The notes below the pieces were generated by a model that was given only the letters and a program-made list of their open reading frames with translations, made no database searches and was not told the DNA's origin. A program made the translations under genes and the position numbers. Below are positions 1-10,500 of a DNA stretch of 64,000 nucleotides, one piece after another (within the stretch, counting starts at the first letter, position 1; each line of letters starts with the position of its first letter). Origin of the DNA: Myxococcales bacterium (lineage in GTDB: Bacteria > Myxococcota_A > Polyangia > Haliangiales > Haliangiaceae); the NCBI GenBank assembly GCA_016794525.1, contig JAEUJY010000142.1, positions 29,255-93,254 on the forward strand, read 5' to 3'.

Positions 1-1
1 C

Positions 2-2170
2 AAGCGGACCGAAGGCCTGCTGGGGCGACTCACGTTGTCGGCGCTCAAGCCCGGTGCCTCGCTCGACGGCCTGCTTCCCGGGGTGAAGGTCGCGGTCGGT
101 GGTGACCTCGGCCAGCTCCGCCTCGAGAACGGGCTGCCGTCGGTGAACCTCGGGGCGATCACGCTCACCGTGACCGGTGACGTCACGCAGTGGCTGATGG
201 GCGACGACGCCAAGCGCCTTGGCGCGAAGCTGGAGATCGTGGCCAAGGTCGCGGTGGCGATCGCGCCGGACGACGTGCGTCGGCTGGCGACGATGATGCG
301 CGCCGCGGAGCGGCTGACCCGCGTCGCCCAGCGCGCCGAGGTGGTCGTGGACAAAGGGCGCAAGGCGGCGGTGCGTGCCAAGGAGCTCAGGCTGGTGATC
401 AAGCGGGCCGGCAAGCTCGGCGCGCGCGGCGCGCGGACGCTCGCGCGGGCCCAGGCCGACCTCCGCAAGGTCACGCGACTCCAGCGGTCGATCCCGCCGC
501 GCGCGGCGGCGTGTGCCAGGGTGCTGCAGCGCCTCGAGGGCGAGTTCGCGGCGCTTCGCCTGGGCTTGCGCACCGCCGCCGGCAAGCTGGCCGCGCGGGT
601 GATCGCGACCACGGCGTTCAAGGTACTCGCGACCGCGATGAAGGCCCTCAACGCGGTGCTGCTCGTGCTCGATCTGATCGATCTCGGGCGGTTCGCCGTC
701 GCTGGGGTGCTCGGCTCGGTGCGGCCCAAGCTCGGGGGTGGCGGCAGCGGGGTCGGGACGATCAACGGCACGAGCGCCGACGGCAACAGCACGACGACCG
801 GCGACGACGACGCCGTCGGGGCTGGAGACGCGGACGGCGGGGTGAGCGGCGAGGATGGCGGTGGTGACGACGGCGCTGGCGGCGCCGGGGCGGGTGACGC
901 CGGCGGTGACGCGGCCGACCCCGACGCGCTCGAGGCGCCGAGCGACGACGAGCCGGCGGTCGCGGCGCGCGGCGGCGGCCCGGGAGCGGGCCAGGCGAGC
1001 GGGGAGGAGGCTAGCTACCTCGACGAGTCCGGCGTCGACTCGCCGGACGCCGCCGGGACCGCGAGCCGGCCGATCGCAGTCGACAGCGCGGGCGCCGACG
1101 CCGACGCACCCGTCCCGCTGATCGCGCAGCACCCGGCGGCGGCACGGCTGCTGGCGGCGGTGCACGGCGCCGGGGCGACCGTGACCCAGCCGATCGTCGA
1201 CGCGCTCGACGCGCTGGTGCCCGATGACTTGACCGCTGACGAGCTCGACGCGCTGGCGGCGGCGATCGCGGCGCGCCCGGGCCTGCCGATGATGGACGAG
1301 GACGGCGTGATCGCCGCGCTGGCACACGCCGTCGCCGAGTTCCTCGCCGACCGCCAGGCGGCGAGGGCGGACAGCGGCGGTGGCGGCGGTGGCGGTGGCG
1401 GCGGTGGTGGTGGTGGTGGCGCACGCGGTGACGCCACCACTGGCGGCGGCGCTGCTGGCGGTGGTCGCCGCCGCTTCCGTCCGCGCGTCGGCGGTGGCGG
1501 AGGCCGCGTGGTGCTGCCGCCGAAGCCCAAGCAAGCCGGCGCCTCGCGCCGGAAGGTCGGTGGCGGGCACGGCCTGACGCCGACCTACTACGCCGACGGC
1601 AACGTCATGCTCACGAGCGCGCAGGCGGCACGTTGGTGCAAGGTGGTCGGCGACAGAGTGGTCGAGAGCGATGAGGGGACACGCTGGAACGCGAGAGTCC
1701 AACGACCCGCGGGGCCGATCACGCCGGGGCAGGTCTCAGTCAAGGGTTCGCGCATCAGCGCCGAGGAGTTTCTCGTCAGCATTCACGTGGCCCTCAAGAT
1801 GACCGGTGGCGTCGTCCAGGTTCGTCGGATCGACTTCACGTTCCGACCCGCTGCGCCCGCTGGCCAGCAGACGATCGTCCACGACAAGTCCCCGCTGACG
1901 ATGCTCACGCAGCTGATCGAGCAGTCGAGCGGCTACGAGGCCAAGCTACGGACCGGTCAGCCGATCGACTTCGGGCCGTTTCGCGGCATCGTGACGCGCT
2001 CGAACGCGACCTTCGTCGACGCCACGGACGTCACGGCGTTCCTGATCTTCACTGTGCGAGTGCTCGAGGTCACCGACGCGAAGGCGACGACCTGGCGCGG
2101 CCACACGCTGACGGCCGGCGCCGAGTTCACGATCCCTGGCTACGTGCCGCTGCCTGGACGCGCACCGTGA
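2..2170 (+). CDS. Modular effector-like protein, 3' part (5' end outside window)
   Basis: The frame is open from base 2, so the gene starts upstream; a TTG at 35 is probably internal. The visible 722 residues hold an Ala/Lys/Arg-rich helical segment (about residues 60-210) ending in a hydrophobic stretch (about 210-240), then a long Gly/Asp/Ala-rich disordered linker including a run of about 16 glycines near residue 460. A compact C-terminal domain of about 190 residues follows, rich in beta-type sequence. Helical body, flexible linker and variable C-terminal domain is the plan of polymorphic toxins and of DUF4157-type injection effectors, and this gene lies 5 kb from a DUF4157 gene. I recognise no catalytic motif in the last domain, so the effector role is inference. 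The 3' end overlaps the convergent gene by 31 nt. Confidence 0.75.
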   Translation, partial: KRTEGLLGRLTLSALKPGASLDGLLPGVKVAVGGDLGQLRLENGLPSVNLGAITLTVTGDVTQWLMGDDAKRLGAKLEIVAKVAVAIAPDDVRRLATMMRAAERLTRVAQRAEVVVDKGRKAAVRAKELRLVIKRAGKLGARGARTLARAQADLRKVTRLQRSIPPRAAACARVLQRLEGEFAALRLGLRTAAGKLAARVIATTAFKVLATAMKALNAVLLVLDLIDLGRFAVAGVLGSVRPKLGGGGSGVGTINGTSADGNSTTTGDDDAVGAGDADGGVSGEDGGGDDGAGGAGAGDAGGDAADPDALEAPSDDEPAVAARGGGPGAGQASGEEASYLDESGVDSPDAAGTASRPIAVDSAGADADAPVPLIAQHPAAARLLAAVHGAGATVTQPIVDALDALVPDDLTADELDALAAAIAARPGLPMMDEDGVIAALAHAVAEFLADRQAARADSGGGGGGGGGGGGGGGARGDATTGGGAAGGGRRRFRPRVGGGGGRVVLPPKPKQAGASRRKVGGGHGLTPTYYADGNVMLTSAQAARWCKVVGDRVVESDEGTRWNARVQRPAGPITPGQVSVKGSRISAEEFLVSIHVALKMTGGVVQVRRIDFTFRPAAPAGQQTIVHDKSPLTMLTQLIEQSSGYEAKLRTGQPIDFGPFRGIVTRSNATFVDATDVTAFLIFTVRVLEVTDAKATTWRGHTLTAGAEFTIPGYVPLPGRAP

Positions 2171-3300
2171 ATGCAGCGGAAGCCCGTTTCGTTGCTGGCA
2201 CCGGATGCCTGAGGGGGCCGCTGAGCACTCTCATTCGGGGGATCGCGCCAGCTACCGCCCCGGATAGCGCGCCCGTAGCGCCCACTGGGGCTGTCCTCGG
2301 AGTGGAGTTCGCCAGGGATCTGCCGATGGTTCGGGGGCGTGTCTTCGAGTGGCGCTGACTGGGCGTCGGGGATGCCCTCGCTGCCGCGTGGCGCGCACGG
2401 TGTGTCGACGACCGGATCGACACAGTCCCCACACGGCGGGATCGCCGGTGCGGCGCACTCGCGCACCCACTCGGAGACGTTGCCGAACAGATTGCGGACG
2501 CCCGTCGCCGAGACGTCACGTGGGAACGCGTCGACCGGCCCGCTCTGCGTGGAGCCGTCCAGGCACACGTACTCGTTGCAGTTGCCGAGCCGCCGAGCGA
2601 AGCGGTCCCCCCACGGGAAGCGGCGGAGCGCGCCGGTCAGTGGCTCGACACGCGCGGCGAACTCCCACTGCGCGTGGGTGGGGAGCGCCTTGCCGACCCA
2701 GGCGCAGTAGGCGTCGGCGGCCGCCGCGCTGACCTCGACCATCGGCAAGCGCGCCTCGCCGGGACGTGCGGCGTAGGTTCGTGTCCCGCGCGGCACTTCG
2801 CCGTACTGCGCTACTGCTGCCCCATCAACCAGGAGCGCAATCGCCCACGGGTACTGCTGGAATGCCCCCGGGCACAGGTCGATGCCGAGCTCGTCGCAGC
2901 CGAGGCCGTGCTGGGCCTCGTTGAGGAAGCGGGCAAACTGCGCGCGGGTGACCTCGAACTGGTCGATGAAGAACGGCGACAGCGTCACCCGCCGCTGAGG
3001 GCGGCTGGCGTCGTTGAGCTCGCCGGGCGGCGCGCCGACCACGAACGTGCCGCCGGGCTCGAAGCACATCGGCGCGGCGTCGCGATCCGGGCGCGGCGCG
3101 TACGCCGCCTGGCAGTCGGGGCCGCGGTACGGGCCCGCGGGCACCGCCACGCCGACCGCGATCGCTGCGTCGACGAGCGCCGCCGCGGCGCCAGCGTCGG
3201 CGATCACCGCGTCCGTCGGCGGTGGTCGGCGGCTCGCGTCGCCGCTGCGCCCGCACGCCACCACGCCCACTCCGACCAGCACCCAGCGTGCACGCGCCAT
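2140..3300 (-). CDS. FGE/SUMF1-fold lipoprotein
   Basis: 386 residues. The N-terminus is a short lipoprotein signal ending in VVACG, followed by an Ala/Asp-rich linker. From about residue 80 the sequence follows the formylglycine-generating-enzyme (sulfatase-modifying factor) fold: a GGTFVVGAP start, an R-V-L-S-PFFID-FEVT segment, ALPTHAQWEFAAR, then GNVSEWV and a final IRGGSW followed by ETGFRC. The vicinal active-site cysteines of true FGE are not evident in the last third, so sulfatase activation is doubtful. Such domains are common in myxobacterial lipoproteins and often bind partners or carry other oxidase or hydroxylase roles. Extra Cys-rich inserts (near residues 290-310) suggest disulfides and an exported location. 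The ATG is supported by a -10 hexamer TAAGGT 7 nt upstream. Confidence 0.85.
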   Translation of the reverse strand: MARARWVLVGVGVVACGRSGDASRRPPPTDAVIADAGAAAALVDAAIAVGVAVPAGPYRGPDCQAAYAPRPDRDAAPMCFEPGGTFVVGAPPGELNDASRPQRRVTLSPFFIDQFEVTRAQFARFLNEAQHGLGCDELGIDLCPGAFQQYPWAIALLVDGAAVAQYGEVPRGTRTYAARPGEARLPMVEVSAAAADAYCAWVGKALPTHAQWEFAARVEPLTGALRRFPWGDRFARRLGNCNEYVCLDGSTQSGPVDAFPRDVSATGVRNLFGNVSEWVRECAAPAIPPCGDCVDPVVDTPCAPRGSEGIPDAQSAPLEDTPPNHRQIPGELHSEDSPSGRYGRAIRGGSWRDPPNESAQRPPQASGASNETGFRCIHGARPGSGT

Positions 3301-3307
3301 CGCGCCG

Positions 3308-3313
3308 ACCTTA
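3308..3313 (-). promoter_or_regulatory. -10 element, near-leaderless start at 3300
   Basis: TAAGGT, then 7 nt to the ATG. A TTGCGC that could serve as -35 lies 18 bp further upstream (3337-3332). Confidence 0.6.
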
Positions 3314-3449
3314 CGGCACGCTCCCCGACGGGCGCAACCGCGCCGGCCGGTGCCAGGATGACCTCGTCATGGCGACCGGCGTCGATGGCATCCCGCTGAT
3401 GTGGCGGGTCGCGTGCGAGCCGCCGCCGAGGTAGCGCGCCCGCGGGCGG

Positions 3450-3875
3450 TCACTCGTCGCCGTCGCCGACGTCCTCGGCGCCGCTGTCGTCCTCGCCCAT
3501 GCCGCACTCGAACACGTCGGCCTCGCCGATCGCGCCGGCCTGATCGATGCAGTCGTAGACGTCGCAGCTGCCGCCGCAGCCGGTGCAGGCCTCGAGCCAC
3601 TCGCGCTGGTGCGGCGTGAGGCCGTCCCAGACGGTGTGGCAGCGGGCGAGCTCGGCGTCGACGTCGGCCTGGATCGCGGCGCGCTCGTCGGCCGACAGCG
3701 CGTCGGGGTCCGAGACCTCGCGCTCCATCATGGTCTTCTCCGACGCGCAGGCGGAGTACTCCTGGCAGTACTCGGGCATCGGGGTCTCGGCCGCGGCGGG
3801 CGCGGTGGCGGTGGTGGACTTGCTGCTGCCGCCGCAGGCAGCGGCGACGAGCAACGCGAGGGCGAGGTGGCGCAT
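3450..3875 (-). CDS. Small Cys-rich lipoprotein
   Basis: 141 residues from the ATG at 3875, chosen because it opens directly into a lipoprotein signal (MRHLALALLVAAACGG, with AAAC as lipobox). The in-frame upstream extension is Pro/Arg-rich without a signal. The mature part has about eight cysteines in pairs, including a CTGCGGSC cluster, and an acidic C-terminus, which suggests a small disulfide-bonded periplasmic or outer-membrane protein. The spacing TTGACG-N17-GACCGT-N6-ATG upstream fits the promoter layout seen across the window, with a weak -10. No function can be assigned. Confidence 0.8.
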   Translation of the reverse strand: MRHLALALLVAAACGGSSKSTTATAPAAAETPMPEYCQEYSACASEKTMMEREVSDPDALSADERAAIQADVDAELARCHTVWDGLTPHQREWLEACTGCGGSCDVYDCIDQAGAIGEADVFECGMGEDDSGAEDVGDGDE

Positions 3876-4056
3876 GGCCCGACGGTCGACGGTCGGCCCG
3901 GCGGCGTCAACCGCCGCGTGCCCGTGTCGGCGAGGGGCGGGGCGGCGCCACCCCGGCGCGGGGGCGGGGCCGGGGCGGGGCGGGGCGGCGGCACCCCGGC
4001 GGTCGGTGGCGGTCCGCGGGCTTCGCCGCGGCACGGCGCGCGCACTACCGCGGGCC

Positions 4057-4803
4057 ATGCAGCTCGACGCCTTCGCCCTGTCCACCACCGGTCGCCGCGC
4101 CCACAACGAGGACGCCGTCTGCGCGCGTCCGGATCTCGGACTGTTCGTCGTCGCCGACGGCATGGGCGGCTACGAGGGCGGCGAGGTCGCCAGCCAGGTC
4201 GCGGTCGGCGCGATCGAGGAGCTGGTCGCGCGCACCGCCGGCGACGCCGACGTCACCTGGCCGTTCGGCGCCGATCCGCGCCTCGACCCGGTCGCCAGCG
4301 AGCTGGCGGTCGCGACGCGCCTGGCCGCGGCGCGCATCGTCGCCGCCAAGGTCGGCCCGCTGGCGCAGATGGGCTCGACGGTGGTGGCGATCCGGATCGA
4401 TCCGCGCCGCCGGCTGGCGGTGATCGGCCACGTCGGCGACAGCCGCGCGTACCGGCTGCGCGCCGGTCGGCTCGAGCGGCTGACGGTCGATCACTCGCTG
4501 TGGGAGCAGCTGGTCGCCGCCGGCGCTGCGCCCGAGGATCGCGCCGCGTTCCCGCACCGCCACGTCATCACCCGCGCGCTGGGCACGCCCCACGCCGAGC
4601 CCGACCTGCGGGTCGACGCGCTGGCGCCGGGCGACGTGTTCCTCTTGTGCAGCGATGGGCTGTCCGAGGTGCTGGCCGACGAGGTCATCGCCGCGGCGCT
4701 GGCGCGGCCCGCGGCCGCGGCCTGTCGCGCGCTGGTCGCCGCCGCGTACCAGGCCGGCAGCACCGACAACATCTCGGCGGTGGTGGTGCGGGTGCTCGGG
4801 TGA
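4057..4803 (+). CDS. PP2C-family Ser/Thr protein phosphatase
   Basis: 248 residues, a single PP2C (PPM) catalytic domain with no membrane segment. Metal-binding and family motifs are in order: RRAHNEDAV near residue 12, VVADGMGGYEGGE near 30, a GSTVVAIRI strand near 110, GHVGDSRAYRLR near 130, LLCSDGLSEVL near 195 and GSTDNISAVVV near the end. It would remove phosphate from Ser/Thr in the cytoplasm. Neighbours include a Ser/Thr kinase and an FHA regulator within 3.5 kb, so it plausibly reverses that kinase's marks. The ATG at 4057 is chosen because it opens the domain (MQLDAFALSTTGRRAHNED); upstream in-frame sequence is low-complexity Gly/Ala/Arg. Confidence 0.93.
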   Translation: MQLDAFALSTTGRRAHNEDAVCARPDLGLFVVADGMGGYEGGEVASQVAVGAIEELVARTAGDADVTWPFGADPRLDPVASELAVATRLAAARIVAAKVGPLAQMGSTVVAIRIDPRRRLAVIGHVGDSRAYRLRAGRLERLTVDHSLWEQLVAAGAAPEDRAAFPHRHVITRALGTPHAEPDLRVDALAPGDVFLLCSDGLSEVLADEVIAAALARPAAAACRALVAAAYQAGSTDNISAVVVRVLG

Positions 4804-4810
4804 TCGGCGA

Positions 4811-5038
4811 TCAATCGCAGCCCGACTCGCAGCTCCAGTCGATCGGCTCGCTCGGCGTCGGCTCGGGCAGGCTGCTGACCGCCAGCGCGCCGAGCCCGAC
4901 CACCGCGACCAGCGTCGCGACCACGCCGATCGCCACGCCGGTGCCGACCCCGGGGCCGCTGCTGCGGTTGGCGCCGGTGGTGGCGCAGCCGGTGGTGGCG
5001 AGGGTAGCGGCGACGACGAGGGACACGAGCGAGCGCAT
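4811..5038 (-). CDS. Small lipoprotein with one membrane-like segment
   Basis: 75 residues. The ATG at 5038 (MRSLVSLVV...) gives a clean lipoprotein signal with a cysteine in TTGCATTG; another ATG 18 nt upstream would add six residues. A second hydrophobic, Gly/Val/Ala-rich segment covers about residues 29-52, followed by a short acidic tail with two cysteines. It converges on the PP2C gene with 7 nt between stops. It is probably a small envelope protein of unknown role, possibly a membrane-embedded lipopeptide. Confidence 0.65.
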   Translation of the reverse strand: MRSLVSLVVAATLATTGCATTGANRSSGPGVGTGVAIGVVATLVAVVGLGALAVSSLPEPTPSEPIDWSCESGCD

Positions 5039-5147
5039 GCCAGCGGTGGATTGCACTGGTCGTACCAGTTCGCAATGCCTCGAAAACGTTGGCGATGTGC
5101 CAGGCGCTCGCGTCAGCCAGCGGTGGAGGTTCGTCGCCCGGCGTCGA

Positions 5148-6500
<1,353 letters not shown>

Positions 6501-6505
6501 GTCGC

Positions 6506-6511
6506 TAGTAT
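6506..6511 (+). promoter_or_regulatory. -10 element of the Ser/Thr kinase
   Basis: TAGTAT, then 6 nt to the GTG at 6518. A GCGACA at 6481-6486 could be a weak -35 with a long spacer. Confidence 0.65.
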
Positions 6512-6512
6512 A
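6507..6512 (-). promoter_or_regulatory. -10 element of the FHA regulator, interlocked with the kinase -10
   Basis: TATACT on the minus strand, 6 nt before the GTG at 6500. It overlaps the opposing TAGTAT (6506-6511) by five bases. Confidence 0.65.
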
Positions 6513-6517
6513 TACGC

Positions 6518-7393
<876 letters not shown>

Positions 7394-7397
7394 GTTC

Positions 7398-7424
7398 CTG
7401 GAGGGCGTGTCGCCACACGCTCTG
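7398..7424 (+). terminator. Hairpin after the kinase gene, diverged member of the stop-proximal repeat
   Basis: Begins 5 nt after the kinase stop. AGGGCGTGT (7402-7410) pairs with ACACGCTCT (7415-7423) around a CGCC loop: nine pairs, one of them G-U. The lead-in CCTGG, the AGGG and the TCGC loop match the elements at 38841 and 56342, but the stem bases differ in a compensated way. No T-run follows. Confidence 0.45.
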
Positions 7425-7546
7425 CGCGCGCCGCGGGCCACCGCGATCACCGCCGCGGGGTGAGCGTCGCGGCGCGCGTGTGGACCGCCGCATCGATCGC
7501 GTGAGCGCCAGGGAAGATCCTGGCAAGATCTGCCGTACACACGACG

Positions 7547-10500
7547 ATGGACCTCGATGGGCCCATGCGGGAGCCGCGCCTGCTCGGGGGCGGGGGCCGG
7601 CGCCGCGACGATCGCGACGCCGAGGCGCTCGACCGCGACGTCGACGCCGTCGACCCGTGGGCGACGCCCGACGCGACCCGCGCGGCCGTGCCGGATCCGG
7701 GCAAGCTCGATGGCCGCGCCCGCCGGCGGGCGCGCGCGCCGGGCAAGGGCGGACGCCTCGACGCCGACGAGGCGCTCGGCTTCCGCGGCCCGGTCGATCG
7801 GCGCGCGACCGGTGGCGCGCCCGATCGCGCGCGGGCCGGCACCGCCGCGGCGCTGATCGCGAGCCAGCCGGGCGAGCCGCTGCCAGCGGCGCTGGTCGCC
7901 CAGTTCTCGCGCGAGCTCGGCGTCGACCTCGCCGGCGTGCGCGTCCACACCGACGCCCGCGCGGCCCAGGCCGCGGCGCTGCTCGCCGCGCGCGCGTTCA
8001 CGATCGGGCAGGACGTCTACTTCGCCAGCGGGGCCTACGCGCCCGACGACGGCGCCGGGCTCGAGCTGCTGGCCCACGAGCTGGCCCACGTCGCCCAGAA
8101 CCTGCGCGGCGCCCACGGCGACCGCCGCCACGTGTCGACGCCCGATCAGGCCCACGAGCGCGAGGCCGAGGCGTTCGCGCGCCGGCCCCGCCGGCCGTCG
8201 ATGGCGCGCGGCGACGCGGCGCAGGTCGCGGCGCGGCTCGGCGCGCTGGGGCTGCGCGTCGACGACGCCGACCTCGCGCTGCTGGCGGCGAGCTACGGCG
8301 ACGGCCTGGGGCTGAGCCAGGCGCGGCTGGCCGGCGACGACGGCGCCGCCCACCTCGCGCGGCTGGTCGAGCACGCGCGCGACCACGCCTGCGATCGCGG
8401 GTGCGCGCACGCGCCGGCCCCGCCGCGGATCGAGCGGCTCGATCCGGCGACCCGCGCCACCGTCGAGCGGGCCACCGGGATCGCGCTGCCCGAGATCCAG
8501 GTCGAGCTCGACGCGACGATGTCGGCCGCGGGCCGGCTGGCCGAGGCGGTGGGCGCGGTGATCCGGATCGCGCCGGGCGTGCCCGGGGCCGATCATCCCG
8601 AGGGCCGGCGGGTGCGGCTGCACGAGGCCGTCCACGTCGCGCAGCAACAGGTGACCGACGCGGCGCCCCCGCGCGATCGCACCGCCGCGGTCGAGGCCGA
8701 GGCCCACGCCGCCGTCGACGCCGCCGAGCACGGCCGGCCCGCGCCGCTGCGCACCCGCGCCGAGCCGACCACCGCCTACGGCTTCGGCGTCGGCGACGTC
8801 GCGGCGGCGGTCAGCAGCGCCACCGGCGTCGACCCGATCCAGTGGCTGCTCGATCACGTCCCGGCGATCGGCACGCTGCGCAGCGGCGGCCTGACGCCGT
8901 TCCTGGCCCGCATCGGCGAGGCGGCCGGCGGCGCGCTGCGGCCGATCTTCGACGGGCTCGATCCGGCGCGCCTGGCCGGCACGGTCACCGATCTGTTCGC
9001 GCCGCTGGGCGCGGGCAAGCTGGCGTTCGGCGTGCTGACCGGCTGCTGCGAGTGCTTCGGCGAGGCGCTGCAGAAGATGGTCACCGCGTTCGAGGGCTTC
9101 CTCGCCGGCGATCGGGCGCAGTCGCTGCGGGCGTGGTTCGACGGCCTGCAGCAGGGCGTGATCGACAGCCTGCTCGGCGAGATGACCGACATGTTCGCGG
9201 CGCTGCGGCGCTGGGGCCAGCCGCTGGTCGCGCTGATCGACGCGGTGAGCGCCGGCATCGACCTGGCGCGCACGGTGATCGGCGACCTCGCCGATCAGGC
9301 GTGGCGCGAGGTGATCTGCCCGCCGCTGGGGCTCGACCCGACGCTGCCGCCGCGCCAGGCCATCGAGAAGAAGCTGGCCGAGCTGTGGGCGCCGATCCAG
9401 GCGGCGATCGACACCGTCCGCCGCGGCATCGATCAGCTGTGGCAGCGGCTGAAGGCCAACCCGATCGTCGCCAAGATCCTCAAGGTCGTCGACGACTGCC
9501 GGCGGCTGTGGCGGGCGATCCAGCTGTGCCGCGACGCCCAGACCCGCGACCCCCAGAAGTGGCTGACGATCCTCGCGGCCGAGACCCGCGGCACGATCTT
9601 CGAGGGCTTGATCGCGGCGCTGCAGCAGGGCCACGACGCCGCGATCGACACCCGCGACGCGGCGGTCAACTGGGTGCTGCAGGTGCTCGACGACCTCGGC
9701 GTGCTCGGCGCGTGGAACTCGGCGGTGCCGGTGCTGCAGCAGATCGGCCAGGCGATCCTCGGCTTCGTCGGCGCGGTGCGGACCGCGATCACGACGGTGC
9801 GCGACGCGATCGCCAGCGCGCTGACCGGGCTGGCGACCGCGGCGACCAAGCTGTGGGACGCCGCGCGGCCGCTGCTCAACTTCGCGATCGGCTTCGCGCT
9901 GGCGGCGTCGGCGCTGTCCACCGGCAACCCGCTGCCGATGATCACGTTCCTGGCCAGCCAGGCGTTCCTGGCGCTGCCGGCCTGCCACAAGGAGGCGATC
10001 GCCGACGCGGTGCTCGACCTGTTCATCGCGTTCGTCGAGTTCGTGCCGGCGCGGCTGCCGCCGATCGTGATCATCAAGGGCGCGGCGCTGGGCTTCCTGC
10101 GCACGCTGCGCGGCGCGCCCGCGGCCCAGAAGATCGCGGCGATGGACAACATCGCCCGGATGATCTCGTTCGACGTCGAGATGATGGCGGGGTTCGTGGT
10201 CGGCGTCGTCGAGGGGCTGTGGGCCAGCGCGCTGGGGCTGATCGTGCGCATCGCGATCTGGCCGATGCGGCAGATCATCGACGGGCTGATCGGCGTCGCG
10301 CAGCAGGCCGCCGAGCTGGCCGGGCGCACGTTCGCGTCGACGCTCGACGCGCTCGACTGGCTGGGCGAGGCGCTGTCGGGGGCGACGCCGCTGCCGGCGC
10401 CCGGCACCTACGCCGGCGGCCCGCTGGGCGGCGGCGATCCGCCCGGCGGCGCTGGCGGCACCCGCACCGACGTCCGGGTGATCGGCCGCGGCGAGACCCC

